From positions 266,725 through 330,724 of the forward strand of contig JAJEDI010000055.1 of NCBI GenBank assembly GCA_022821585.1: DNA of 64,000 bases, in the 5' to 3' direction. The notes beneath the pieces are model-generated. The model searched no databases, was not told the origin of the DNA, and saw only the letters and a program-made list of their open reading frames with translations. Below are positions 8,926-17,875 of the stretch, piece after piece; the first letter of the stretch is position 1; each line of letters starts with the position of its first letter. The stretch is from Caldilineaceae bacterium (GTDB lineage: Bacteria > Chloroflexota > Anaerolineae > Caldilineales > Caldilineaceae). A program made the position numbers and the translations under genes.

Positions 8926-11583
8926 TCATTCCCAATCAGTTCGAATGGCAGTTGTCGCATCGCCCTTTTCAATCAGGTCGAGGACGGACCCCACTTCCGT
9001 CTCGACCCACATCAGTTGCCCGTCGCTCCAAATGTGGATACGTCCTTCTCGGTCATTGCGGAGAACTAGCCGCCCGTCCAGTATCTCCAGTACTTCAGAG
9101 TCCGGATGACCGTACCGGTTCTTAGCACCGACTTGGATCACCGCTACGCCGGGAGCGACTGCCTCGATAAAGCCTCTGCTGCTGCTGTGCTCGCTGCCAT
9201 GATGTCCGACTTTGAGCACTTTTGCGGCAAGTGGCTGTCCTCCGCGCAGCAGCCGCTTCTCACTGGGCTGACCGGCATCGCCCGTCAGCAGAACTGTGAA
9301 CTCGCCGTAGACCAGCTTCAGGATCAGCGACCTCTCGTTCTTGTCATTCTCCTCAAAGTCCTGCAGTTCCCTTTCAGGCGGCGGCCACAACGCCCACAGC
9401 GCGACGCCGTCACCGAGATCCAGCCAGCCTCCCTGTTGAAGCCCTTCCACAGGTACATCTGCTTCCCTGAGGGCCGCCAGCCAGCTCTCTGAATCTTCGT
9501 GGCCGCGCGTGTTTTCACTAATAATAGCGTTGCCGATCCTGAGACGTTCAGGAAGGTCGGTCTGGCCGCCCACATGATCCCAGTCGGGGTGAGTCACGAT
9601 CGCGTAATCGATCTCCCGGTCCCAAAACGGCATGACCTCGCCCAGCTCCGCGAACAGCTGCTGGCTGTCATCGCCTCCATCGATCAGCAGCTGGCGTCCG
9701 CTCGGCGTCTGTATGAAAATGCCGTCTCCCTGTCCAATGTCAAGAAAGTGCACATGAAGCTGGCCGTCCGGCTGCGTCAAGGCGAACCACCACAACATCC
9801 CGGCAACCACCGCCATGGCGCCAAACATCCATGACGGGCTCGCGATGAAAGCGTCGCTCAACTTCCGCATTGACGGCGCCTCGTCGTGAGGCCGGGCGAA
9901 ATATCGAACCATCCTACGCCACAGAAGCTTTGGGTAGCCTGAAATCGGTTCTCGCCAATACAGTCCGAGAATGGCGGCGTATGCGAGAGCCACGGCGCCG
10001 CCACCGAACCAGACTAACTCCACACTGGCGCCTCGAAAACTTGCGCTCCAATTCACGATGGCCGTAGTCCACCATAGACACACATATGGTATAAACAGCA
10101 ACAACTGTGCCAGCTGCTCCAGGCCCGAGAGTCCAGCTACCAGAGCAAGACCGCCAAAGATCAGGATCCCGGGCTGTGCGGGTGCGATGAGGAGATTGGA
10201 GAGCAGACTGATCAAACTGAAACGACCAAAGTAGAACACAATCAGTGGGTATGTCGCTACGCTGGCCGCAACAGTCGCCAGCAGAGCATCGCGCAACAGC
10301 TCACCGACTGAATTGGGACTGAGAAAGATCGACGTGGAACCGCCCTGCAGTGCCCCCCACCGCCGCAGACCTCTTCCCAGCATGTTCCACAATGAACTGA
10401 AGCCTTCGGAAAGGGCAGGACCCAGCAAGATCAGGCCGACAGTGGCCGCACTGCTTAGCTGGAAACCCACGTCCCAGAGCATGAGGGGATTCCACAGTGT
10501 CATCATCCAGCACGCCGCGGCCAGGCTTACCAGTGCTGTGTTCTGACGACCAAGCACGGTTGCGATCACAAACAGCCCCCCCATCAAAGCCGCACGCATC
10601 ACTGCCGCGTCGGCGCCTACAAGGAGCGTGTAAAGGGCAAGACCGCCCAGGGTCGGCCACAATGCGCCGCGTCGCCCAAACAGCCAGATGCCAAGACCCA
10701 TCATCACACCCGTCACGATCGCCACATTGCTGCCACTGATCACGATCACATGGCTGGTGCCTGTGAGGTTGAACTTCTCGTACAGCTCTTCAGGTATTCC
10801 GGCTTCAATGCCAAGCAGCATTCCGCTGGCCAGCGCCGCGTACGGTTCCGGGAGCAGACGGTTCAAAAGCCTCTCCCCGCGAACGCGCATACCATAGACA
10901 AACTGAAGCAGGAACCCTCCGCGCGTCATCCCCGGCCGCGGTTCTACATGTGGCCGCAGCATCAGACTGTGAATCTGCTTGCGCGCCAGGTAGGCCCGGT
11001 AATCGAAGCCTTCGAAAACTGGCGGCTCCGTCAGCAGGCCTTTCACCCGTACGCTTTCACCGAAACGAAAACGGTATTCAGCAGTCGTCTGAAGCCGCAG
11101 CCGCCCCTTTACCTTCTTTCTCTGGCCTTCGACCTCCACGGACTCCACTTCGATGTCCAACCGCTGCCGTCCATCCCCTGGAGTTGGATAGCTCGCCACG
11201 TAGCCGTCTGCGGTTGTCAACCGCCTGATGCCTTCCCCACTGTCCAGGTTATAGTAGGCGAGGTCGGTTGGCGCGGAGCAAGGCTGAGGCGGGTGCGAAC
11301 CAAGACGCAAGATCCCACAAACTCCGGCCAGCACGACCGCGCCGGTGAACCAGGCAGTGAAGGTCCCGCGCGGCGGATAAAAACCGGCCGAAGCAAGCCA
11401 GCGCATTGGCTCCGAAGAACGGGGGTTGAAGCTGGCGTCCATCCACAGACAGCCGCAGACAAGAGCCAAACAGGCGATCCAGAAGTGGTCGCCGATGGTG
11501 CAGCCAAACCATCCCTGCTTCCAGAGAATCTGTCCGGCGGCTACGCCCAGGAGATAGGCTAAAGCAAGATATGGCAGTCTCAT
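8926..11583 (-). CDS. comEC: ComEC/Rec2-type DNA uptake channel with beta-lactamase-like domain
   Basis: Inner-membrane channel that moves single-stranded DNA into the cytoplasm during natural transformation. N-terminal helices and a soluble DUF4131-like region are followed by the competence domain (GMLLGIEAGIPEELYEKFNLTG then ISGSNVAIV), many membrane helices, and a C-terminal metallo-beta-lactamase fold: FLDIGQGDG, VTHPDWDHVGGQ, KVGHHGSEHSS and NRYGHP. I chose the ATG at 11583 (885 residues, beginning MRLPYL) because it starts at the membrane region. In-frame starts at 11721 and 11877 add non-hydrophobic sequence, and 11877 would overlap the divergent gene. A TATACC box 5 bases before 11721 leaves that start possible. 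No other competence genes are nearby. Confidence 0.92.
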   Translation of the reverse strand: MRLPYLALAYLLGVAAGQILWKQGWFGCTIGDHFWIACLALVCGCLWMDASFNPRSSEPMRWLASAGFYPPRGTFTAWFTGAVVLAGVCGILRLGSHPPQPCSAPTDLAYYNLDSGEGIRRLTTADGYVASYPTPGDGRQRLDIEVESVEVEGQRKKVKGRLRLQTTAEYRFRFGESVRVKGLLTEPPVFEGFDYRAYLARKQIHSLMLRPHVEPRPGMTRGGFLLQFVYGMRVRGERLLNRLLPEPYAALASGMLLGIEAGIPEELYEKFNLTGTSHVIVISGSNVAIVTGVMMGLGIWLFGRRGALWPTLGGLALYTLLVGADAAVMRAALMGGLFVIATVLGRQNTALVSLAAACWMMTLWNPLMLWDVGFQLSSAATVGLILLGPALSEGFSSLWNMLGRGLRRWGALQGGSTSIFLSPNSVGELLRDALLATVAASVATYPLIVFYFGRFSLISLLSNLLIAPAQPGILIFGGLALVAGLSGLEQLAQLLLFIPYVCLWWTTAIVNWSASFRGASVELVWFGGGAVALAYAAILGLYWREPISGYPKLLWRRMVRYFARPHDEAPSMRKLSDAFIASPSWMFGAMAVVAGMLWWFALTQPDGQLHVHFLDIGQGDGIFIQTPSGRQLLIDGGDDSQQLFAELGEVMPFWDREIDYAIVTHPDWDHVGGQTDLPERLRIGNAIISENTRGHEDSESWLAALREADVPVEGLQQGGWLDLGDGVALWALWPPPERELQDFEENDKNERSLILKLVYGEFTVLLTGDAGQPSEKRLLRGGQPLAAKVLKVGHHGSEHSSSRGFIEAVAPGVAVIQVGAKNRYGHPDSEVLEILDGRLVLRNDREGRIHIWSDGQLMWVETEVGSVLDLIEKGDATTAIRTDWE

Positions 11584-11849
11584 TCGGTCCGGCTTTTCCC
11601 CACGGCAGACTGGCACGGGGTGCTGACTTTCGAGGCCGTAAGTATCATACTCCACCCAGTGCCATTGAGCCGATCCGAAGTTGCGTGAAAGTCGATACGA
11701 CCGTTTTTCGTCTCGTCTCATCTTATGGTATAACTGAACCGATGTAGGCTCCTTGTGATTTTTCGAATTCCTCGTAACCCAAAGCGGACTTCGATAAACT
11801 TTCCGCGCACAAAGATTCCAATACCCGAACCCATTGAGGAGGTAGTTCT

Positions 11850-12761
11850 TTGCAAGCATTTGATTTTGTAGCACCAACTAGTGTGGACGAGGCTATCTCG
11901 GCCCTGGCTGCCGGTGGCGGAAGGGCCCGACCGCTGAGCGGGGGTACGGACCTGATTGCTCAGCTTCAGGAAGGGCGCCTTGCACTGGACACTGTCGTCG
12001 ACTTGAAGCGAATTCCGGAGTTGATGGCGATCTCCATCAGCGGCGATGGCCTGACCCTGGGAGCATCGGTTGCCTGCCATTCGATCAACGCCAATCAGGC
12101 CATTCGAGACGCCTATCCGGCACTGATCGATTCGACTCACCTGATCGGTGGCACCCAGATTCAAGGTCGCGCCAGCCTCGGCGGCAACCTCTGCAACTCC
12201 TCTCCAGCCGCAGATTCGATTCCCAATCTCATCGCCCACAACGTCACCTGTCATATTGCCGGCCCCAACGGCCGCCGCTCGGTCGCAGTCGAAGATTTCT
12301 GTACGGCTCCTGGCCGGAACGTTCTCGAAATCGGCGAGTTCCTGGTCTCGCTCGAATTCCCCACGCCGCCCGCTAACTTCGGCGCAGCCTATCTGCGCTT
12401 CATCCCGCGCAATGAAATGGATATTGCTGTCGTCGGCGCCGGCGCCTCTGTCGTCCTCAGCGATGACAAGAGCACCATCCAGTCTGCTCGCGTCGCACTG
12501 GGCGCCGTCGCGCCAACGCCGCTGTTCGTGCAGGAGGCAGGCGACGCGTTGGCCGGTCAACCGGTCTCCGAAGAGACACTGGCAAAGGCCGCCGACCTGG
12601 CCAAGGCCGCGGCAAGACCAATCAGCGACATGCGTGGAACGATTCCCCAGCGCAATCACCTGTCAGCTGTTCTGACACAACGCGCTCTGAGGATCGCTAT
12701 CGACCGGGCACGAGGCACCAAAACTGTTGACGAATTGGGGAGACTGAACGGACATGGCTAA
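11850..12761 (+). CDS. FAD-binding subunit of a xanthine dehydrogenase-family molybdenum hydroxylase
   Basis: 303 residues of the CoxM/XdhB class. This subunit binds FAD and passes electrons from the iron-sulphur subunit to the acceptor. FAD-contact motifs are visible: RPLSGGTDL near 27-35 and a second phosphate-binding segment, GGTQIQGRASLGGNLCNSSPAADS, near 99-122. The start is TTG at 11850, supported by GAGGAGGT 6-8 bases upstream; no ATG fits. Its end overlaps the next gene by 8 bases, giving the order FAD, 2Fe-2S, Mo (as in coxMSL). The start lies near that of comEC, which runs the other way, so the control regions are shared. Confidence 0.93.
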   Translation: MQAFDFVAPTSVDEAISALAAGGGRARPLSGGTDLIAQLQEGRLALDTVVDLKRIPELMAISISGDGLTLGASVACHSINANQAIRDAYPALIDSTHLIGGTQIQGRASLGGNLCNSSPAADSIPNLIAHNVTCHIAGPNGRRSVAVEDFCTAPGRNVLEIGEFLVSLEFPTPPANFGAAYLRFIPRNEMDIAVVGAGASVVLSDDKSTIQSARVALGAVAPTPLFVQEAGDALAGQPVSEETLAKAADLAKAAARPISDMRGTIPQRNHLSAVLTQRALRIAIDRARGTKTVDELGRLNGHG

Positions 12762-13227
12762 AAAGATCGCTGTAGAGACAACACTGAATGGTGAAGAGAC
12801 TATTTTCCTTTGCGAGCCTCGTCAGACATTGCTGGAGGCGCTCAGAGACAATCTGGGGCTGATTGGCAGCAAGGAAGGCTGTGGCAATGGCAACTGCGGC
12901 GCCTGCAACGTGATCCTGGACGGCGTTCTCGTCAACTCATGTCTCGTGCTGGCGCCGGAGATCGAAGGCCGCTCCGTCGTGACAATCGAAGGTATCGCAG
13001 AAAATGGCGAGCTGCATCCTCTCCAGCAGAAGTTCCTCGAGCACGCCTCTCTGCAATGCGGCATCTGCACGCCGGGCTTTATCGTCTCTGCCAAAGCACT
13101 ATTGGATGACAATGCCGACCCCAGTGAGCACGATGTCCGCCTCTGGCTGGCCGGCAATCTCTGCCGCTGCACAGGCTACGACAAGATCGTGCGAGCCGTT
13201 TTGGACGTGGCCGAAAACGACGCGTAG
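12754..13227 (+). CDS. 2Fe-2S subunit of the molybdenum hydroxylase
   Basis: 157-residue CoxS/XdhC-type subunit carrying two [2Fe-2S] clusters that relay electrons from the Mo site to FAD. The plant-ferredoxin-type cluster uses Cys43, Cys48, Cys51 and Cys63. The second, helical-bundle cluster uses Cys102, Cys105, Cys137 and Cys139 (CGICTPG and LCRCTGY). Length and motif spacing are standard. It overlaps the FAD subunit by 8 bases and lies 18 bases before the Mo subunit, indicating one transcript and coupled translation. Confidence 0.96.
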   Translation: MAKKIAVETTLNGEETIFLCEPRQTLLEALRDNLGLIGSKEGCGNGNCGACNVILDGVLVNSCLVLAPEIEGRSVVTIEGIAENGELHPLQQKFLEHASLQCGICTPGFIVSAKALLDDNADPSEHDVRLWLAGNLCRCTGYDKIVRAVLDVAENDA

Positions 13228-13245
13228 GGCCGAGGAGGAGATCAA

Positions 13246-15567
13246 ATGGCCGGTACGAAACAGAATGGAACTGGTAATCTGTCCGCCAACGGTCAGAATG
13301 GCTATAAGGTCATCGGCACACGCCCTGTAAGGCCAGACGGTGTGGACAAAGTCACAGGCCGCGCCGTTTACGCTGCTGACGTGCAGATGACAGGACTGCT
13401 GCACGGCTTCGTCCTGCGCAGTCCGCACGCCCACGCAAACATTCGCTCCATCGACACCAGCAAAGCCGAAGCTTTGCCCGGCGTGCGCGCGGTCGTCACC
13501 GCCGCCGATCTGCCGGAGGCCCCAGACAGGGTAGAAGACCTGGGCGAAGGCGCCATCAACCTGAAATATCTGAGCGATAACATACTCGCCCATGAGAAAG
13601 TTCTATACCACGGCCATGCCGTGGCTGCAGTGGCCGCGATCAACCCCCATATCGCTGAGGAGGCCGCCGCGCTGATCGAAGTCGACTACGAACTGCTGCC
13701 CCCGGTGATGACCGTCGACGACGCGCTGGCAGAAGATGCACCGATTCTCCTGGAGACGCTGCGCACCGATTCCATGGGTGAAATCGGCACCGAGCAGACT
13801 AATCTGGCCTCCTTCTTCCGCCACCAGCGCGGCGACCTCGACGCCGGACTTGCTGGCGCACACCTGGTCGTCGACCGTACTTACCGCACCGAAACTGTCC
13901 ACCAAGGGTACATCGAACCGCATGCCGCCACCGCCCTGCACAGCGCCGACGGCCAGATTACGATCTGGACCAGCACTCAGGGCTCCTTCGCAGTGCGCGG
14001 GCAGGTCTGCGAGATCCTGAAGGTCCCGGTCTCGCGACTAAAGGTTGTTCCCACCGAGATTGGCGGCGGTTTCGGCGGCAAGATCAACGTCTATGTCGAG
14101 CCGGTCGCCGTTCTCCTTTCGGAGAAGGCCGGCCATGAACCTGTCAAGGTCATAATGAGCCGGGCCGACGTTCTGGCCGCAACAGGGCCCACTTCAGGTT
14201 CCAATATCCGCGTAAAGATCGGTGTCGATACCGACGGTAAAATCACTGCTGCCCTCGCCGAACTCTATTACGAGGCCGGCGCCTACCCCGGCTCACCTGT
14301 CGGCGCCGCAGCAAACGTGAGCTTGGCCCCCTACGCCATCGACAATCTTCAGGTGGACGGCTACGACATTATCGTCAACCGGCCGCGCAGCGCAGCCTAC
14401 CGGGCGCCCGGCGGAACAAACGTTGCCTTTGCGGTTGAGAGCGTCGTCGACGAACTGGCCGAGAAACTGGGCATGGACCCGGCTGAATTCCGCATCCTCA
14501 ATGGGGCCAAAGAGAACGATCGCCGACCCGATGGCCTGCAGTACGCTCAGATTGGCCAGATTGAGACTGTGGAAGCCATCCGCGACTCGGACCACTACCA
14601 GTCGCCGCTCGAAGGCAAGTACCGAGGCCGCGGCATCGCTTCCGGCTATTGGAACAATTGGGGAGGCCAGTCCAGCGCGACCGCTGTCCTCAACCCCGAT
14701 GGCACGGTCAACCTCAACGAGGCCTCCACCGACATCGGCGGTACTAGGGCCTCGATTGCCATGCAATTGGCTGAGGCGATGGATATCGAATATGAGCAGG
14801 TCAAGGCCCGCGTTGTGGATACTGACACCGTCTCCTACAACGATGTGACCGGCGGCAGCCGTACCACCTTCGCCACGGGTCTGGCCGCCTACAACCTTGG
14901 CCAGCAGCTCCTGAAGGATATGAAGAGCCGGCTCGCCGATCAGTGGGAAGTTGCCTCTGCAGACGTACGCTACGAAGACGGCACCTTCAGCGCTGGCAGT
15001 GAAAGCGTTCCCTTCGTCGAGGCCGCTGGTCTCGTGCAGAGAGAAGAGCCCCTCATGGCCAGTTCGACCGTTCATCCGCAAGACTTCGGCCCAGGCTTCT
15101 CCACGCAGTGCGTCGACATCGAGGTCGATCCCGATACGGGCAAGATCACGATTCTCCGCTACACAATTGCCCAGGACGTCGGTAAAGCGATACATCCTTC
15201 CTATGTCGAAGGACAGATGCAAGGAGGTGTCGCCCAAGGTATCGGCTGGGCCATCAATGAAGAGTATATCTACGACGACGAGGGCCACCTTCTCAACGCC
15301 AGTCTGCTCGACTACCGTATGCCAACGGCCCTCGACCTGCCGATGATCGAGACGATTATGGTCGAGGTCCCCCACCCCGCGCACCCCTATGGTGTTCGCG
15401 GCGTGGGCGAGGTCAATATCGTGCCTCCTGCCGGCGCGGTCGCCAATGCAGTCTACCAGGCCACCGGCGTGCGCATGGACAAGCTCCCTATCTCCCCGGC
15501 CAATCTCCTTGAGGCGATGTGGGCCAGGGAGGCAGAGGCAGCGGAACTGGTGCCAGGAGACGACTGA
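13246..15567 (+). CDS. Molybdopterin-binding catalytic subunit of the molybdenum hydroxylase
   Basis: 773 residues of the CoxL/XdhA family, binding molybdopterin cytosine dinucleotide. Visible motifs are GGGFGGK (273-279), AYRAPGG (384-390) and GVGE with the likely catalytic Glu722. Form I CO dehydrogenases carry AYxCSFR and form II carry AYRGAGR at the middle position, so this is probably not a CO dehydrogenase. Better candidates are purine, aldehyde, nicotinate-like or other heteroaromatic hydroxylation; the substrate cannot be fixed from sequence. GAGGAG lies 6-11 bases before the ATG. A MoaD-like gene follows after 2 bases. Confidence 0.94.
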   Translation: MAGTKQNGTGNLSANGQNGYKVIGTRPVRPDGVDKVTGRAVYAADVQMTGLLHGFVLRSPHAHANIRSIDTSKAEALPGVRAVVTAADLPEAPDRVEDLGEGAINLKYLSDNILAHEKVLYHGHAVAAVAAINPHIAEEAAALIEVDYELLPPVMTVDDALAEDAPILLETLRTDSMGEIGTEQTNLASFFRHQRGDLDAGLAGAHLVVDRTYRTETVHQGYIEPHAATALHSADGQITIWTSTQGSFAVRGQVCEILKVPVSRLKVVPTEIGGGFGGKINVYVEPVAVLLSEKAGHEPVKVIMSRADVLAATGPTSGSNIRVKIGVDTDGKITAALAELYYEAGAYPGSPVGAAANVSLAPYAIDNLQVDGYDIIVNRPRSAAYRAPGGTNVAFAVESVVDELAEKLGMDPAEFRILNGAKENDRRPDGLQYAQIGQIETVEAIRDSDHYQSPLEGKYRGRGIASGYWNNWGGQSSATAVLNPDGTVNLNEASTDIGGTRASIAMQLAEAMDIEYEQVKARVVDTDTVSYNDVTGGSRTTFATGLAAYNLGQQLLKDMKSRLADQWEVASADVRYEDGTFSAGSESVPFVEAAGLVQREEPLMASSTVHPQDFGPGFSTQCVDIEVDPDTGKITILRYTIAQDVGKAIHPSYVEGQMQGGVAQGIGWAINEEYIYDDEGHLLNASLLDYRMPTALDLPMIETIMVEVPHPAHPYGVRGVGEVNIVPPAGAVANAVYQATGVRMDKLPISPANLLEAMWAREAEAAELVPGDD

Positions 15568-15569
15568 GC

Positions 15570-15848
15570 GTGGCCAAAGTCTGGATTCCGCCGCTGCTGC
15601 GCTCGCTCACCGACGGTCAGCAGATCGTCGAAGCCGAGGGCGCATCGGTACGTGAGTTGGTCGCAGCCCTGGAGGAACGTTTCCCGGGGATTGCCGATCG
15701 CATCATCGATGAAGGACGCATCCGGCCCGGCTGGACTGTTGCCGTTGACGGCGCCGTGCAAAATCGCGGCCTGCGCGCGGCCGTGGGACCGGACAGCGAA
15801 GTCCATTTCGTTCCCGCGATGACCGGCGGAAGTTCGGGCCGAATCTGA
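15570..15848 (+). CDS. MoaD/ThiS-like sulphur carrier with a tail after the Gly-Gly
   Basis: 92 residues starting at GTG 15570, 2 bases after the Mo-subunit stop; an AGGAG at 15555-15559 inside the previous gene serves as its ribosome binding site. The sequence follows the beta-grasp pattern: VAKVWIPPLLRSLTDG at the start, VRELVAALEERFPG in the helix, VAVDGAVQN, then EVHFVPAMTGG. MoaD carries sulphur on its C-terminal Gly for molybdopterin synthesis, which fits the molybdoenzyme operon. Here five residues (SSGRI) follow the Gly-Gly, so a normal thiocarboxylate would need trimming. It may also be a structural relative not used for sulphur transfer. Confidence 0.8.
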   Translation: MAKVWIPPLLRSLTDGQQIVEAEGASVRELVAALEERFPGIADRIIDEGRIRPGWTVAVDGAVQNRGLRAAVGPDSEVHFVPAMTGGSSGRI

Positions 15849-15866
15849 CCTGCCCAAAGAGTGAGA

Positions 15867-15892
15867 CGGTCTCCTGGGCATTTCAGAGACCG
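15867..15892 (+). other. Stem-loop after the MoaD-like gene
   Basis: Perfect 7-bp inverted repeat (CGGTCTC, 12-base loop, GAGACCG) 19 bases after the stop codon. No T-run follows; it may be part of transcript 3'-end processing together with the stronger hairpin downstream. Confidence 0.35.
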
Positions 15893-15923
15893 CCCCGCTC
15901 CTGCCAAGTGATTTCATAATAGG

Positions 15924-15960
15924 AGACCCGGTAGCGACCGACCTGGCTGCCGGGTCTTTC
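15924..15960 (+). terminator. Probable terminator of the molybdenum hydroxylase operon
   Basis: 12-bp stem (AGACCCGGTAGC paired with GCTGCCGGGTCT, one G-T wobble) with a 10-base loop, then TTTC. It lies between the MoaD-like gene and the methyltransferase gene. The T-run is short, so efficiency is uncertain. Confidence 0.55.
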
Positions 15961-16072
15961 GATTGGACTCCGGGCCTGAGTCGGGCGCCAAACGCGTGGG
16001 TCCCGCTCAAAATCGAGATCTGGGGACCCGTCACCGCTACCGGAGCAACCCTGCCTTGAACTCACACACTTC

Positions 16073-17761
16073 ATGACAAACGAGACTGAGCCGCCAAACA
16101 GCAAGAGGGACCAGATCAGCCTCGAGTGGTCACGCAAGCGTCTGACTGTCGAGCCCACCAACCCCCCTGCTACGCAACTGGAATGCTACCCGCCGCGCAG
16201 CACCGGCGTGGGCAGAGCAGGACTCCTCCTCCATGGCGATAACTTCGATTCGCTCTCCTGGCTGCTGGCCAATGGCTATCGCGGCCGCGTCCGTCTGGTC
16301 TACTTGGATCCACCATATAACTCGAACCGCACCTATACCAGCCGTATTCGTCTCCGCGGTAAAGGGCAGCCCACCCTGGGCGAAGTCGCCGCATACGACG
16401 ATGTCTGGCAACCGGGCGCATACCTCCAGTTTCTGGCAGACCGCCTGCTCCTCCTGCGCGAGCTGTTACACGAGGACGGTACCCTCTGGTTGCACTGCGA
16501 TCACCGCATGCAGGCACAGCTACTCCTCCTCCTGGCAGAGGTTTTCGGCTTTGAATCGCATCTCAATACTGTTTTTTGGCGTAGCCAGACGATGCGCGGG
16601 GCCAAAGTCCACGCCCGTTACTTTCCGCACAGTGCCCAGGCCATTCACATCTTCTGCAGCACGCCCAAAGGGCGTCCCACTTGGAATGCCCCCAAACGCG
16701 AGCTCGTCCTCACCGAGGAGGCCGCCGCCGCGCAGTATATGCGCGACGAACTCGGCTTCTTCCGCACATCCGACCCCGGTACATACAGCTTCGAGCGCCT
16801 GAAGGCTCTCTATGAAGAAGGGCGCCTCTACGCCCCGTTCGGCGGCGAGATCGTCGTCGATGAAAACGCGCAAAGAGTATTTGCGTCCAAGGGCGGAAAC
16901 ATTGGCGTCAAATACTACCTGAAGAAACGCGGGCGCAACCGCTACCTTCTCACGAGGCCGGTGGACAATCTCTGGGACGACATCGCCGGGCTCGGCACCG
17001 TTCCCGGGGAGGATGAGAACTACCCTACCCAGAAGACCGAGAAGCTGCTGCAACGAGTCCTTGAGACCGCCTCTCATCCCGGAGATCTGATTCTCGACCC
17101 TTTTGCCGGCTCCGGCACAACCTTGGCCGTCGCCCGCAAACTGGGCCGTGAGTGGATAGGTTGTGACAGTTCTTGGCTTGCCGTGCGTTCGGCAGCTTGC
17201 CGCCTGAGCCGGAACATCCATTCAGCAACTTCGGCCCCGTCAGTCGGTGTTGACTGCGCTAAACCCGGGCGAGGAGGCAAGGACGATGCCCCCCTTCACA
17301 AAGGCGGGTATCGCCTACTACGTGTCGGCGCTGGGGAATCCACGAAGGACGGCCCTCACCAATCTGGAACGACCGCGAGACCCAGCGCCAGGATCCGCTG
17401 CGAGCAAGCAGGCGGCCGGCTGACAGTTCGAATCGATGCGTTTCACAGCCCGCAGGTGGCCCGACTGACCGACGGGGCAAGGGTCTCGTTGCCCCGCGAC
17501 TGGCGTGCGCAGGTGCGGGCAGTGCTAATCGATCCGGACTATTCCGGCGAATCACTTCAGGCAGCCCTGGTGGACGCACCCTTGGGCAAGAGCGGTCTTG
17601 TCGCAGGCATCTATACTTGTGACCAAGCCGTCAATTCCGGATTCCAGGAAAATGAACCCCCGCTGCAGAGAACTGTCGCCGTACTCATTGTCGACGTAGC
17701 TGGCCGCGAGCACCTCTTCCTGAACTCCGCAGGTGAAAATGGTCCCCTCCATTCAAACTGA
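16073..17761 (+). CDS. Orphan DNA methyltransferase, beta class (adenine-N6 or cytosine-N4)
   Basis: 562 residues. Motif IV DPPY (79-82, in VYLDPPYNSN) precedes motif I DPFAGSGTT (342-350); this order defines beta-class amino-methyltransferases such as type III Mod proteins. The region between about 110 and 330 would hold the target recognition domain. Residues from about 385 on form an extra C-terminal part I cannot assign; its first half (about 385-440) looks low-complexity, the rest more folded. No restriction endonuclease gene is adjacent, so it is probably a solitary methylase. mutL follows 114 bases downstream on the same strand. The DPPY motif makes adenine-N6 somewhat likelier than cytosine-N4 but does not settle it. 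Confidence 0.88.
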   Translation: MTNETEPPNSKRDQISLEWSRKRLTVEPTNPPATQLECYPPRSTGVGRAGLLLHGDNFDSLSWLLANGYRGRVRLVYLDPPYNSNRTYTSRIRLRGKGQPTLGEVAAYDDVWQPGAYLQFLADRLLLLRELLHEDGTLWLHCDHRMQAQLLLLLAEVFGFESHLNTVFWRSQTMRGAKVHARYFPHSAQAIHIFCSTPKGRPTWNAPKRELVLTEEAAAAQYMRDELGFFRTSDPGTYSFERLKALYEEGRLYAPFGGEIVVDENAQRVFASKGGNIGVKYYLKKRGRNRYLLTRPVDNLWDDIAGLGTVPGEDENYPTQKTEKLLQRVLETASHPGDLILDPFAGSGTTLAVARKLGREWIGCDSSWLAVRSAACRLSRNIHSATSAPSVGVDCAKPGRGGKDDAPLHKGGYRLLRVGAGESTKDGPHQSGTTARPSARIRCEQAGGRLTVRIDAFHSPQVARLTDGARVSLPRDWRAQVRAVLIDPDYSGESLQAALVDAPLGKSGLVAGIYTCDQAVNSGFQENEPPLQRTVAVLIVDVAGREHLFLNSAGENGPLHSN

Positions 17762-17860
17762 AGACCAGGCAGAACTTTCTGCCCGAACTTCGGCTGCACA
17801 ATAGCGTCCTGTCGGCACCACTGTGAAGGCCTCCGCGCGAATGATCACGCGCAAAAATGG

Positions 17861-17866
17861 TATACT
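17861..17866 (+). promoter_or_regulatory. Candidate -10 box for a leaderless mutL transcript
   Basis: TATACT ends 9 bases before the mutL ATG at 17876, so transcription would start about at or 2-3 bases before the start codon. No clear ribosome binding site precedes the ATG and the -35 region is weak. Confidence 0.45.
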
Positions 17867-17875
17867 TAGCAAACT

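Noticed and set aside
13246..15567. CO dehydrogenase large subunit
   Set aside because: Active-site loop AYRAPGG does not match form I or form II CO dehydrogenase loops despite the coxMSL order.
17775..17815. Possible relation of CTGCCCGAACTTCGGCTG to CTGCCCGAACTCTTCCCGAACTTCGACTG near 30010
   Set aside because: Match is short and not flanked by further similarity; not enough to call a repeat.
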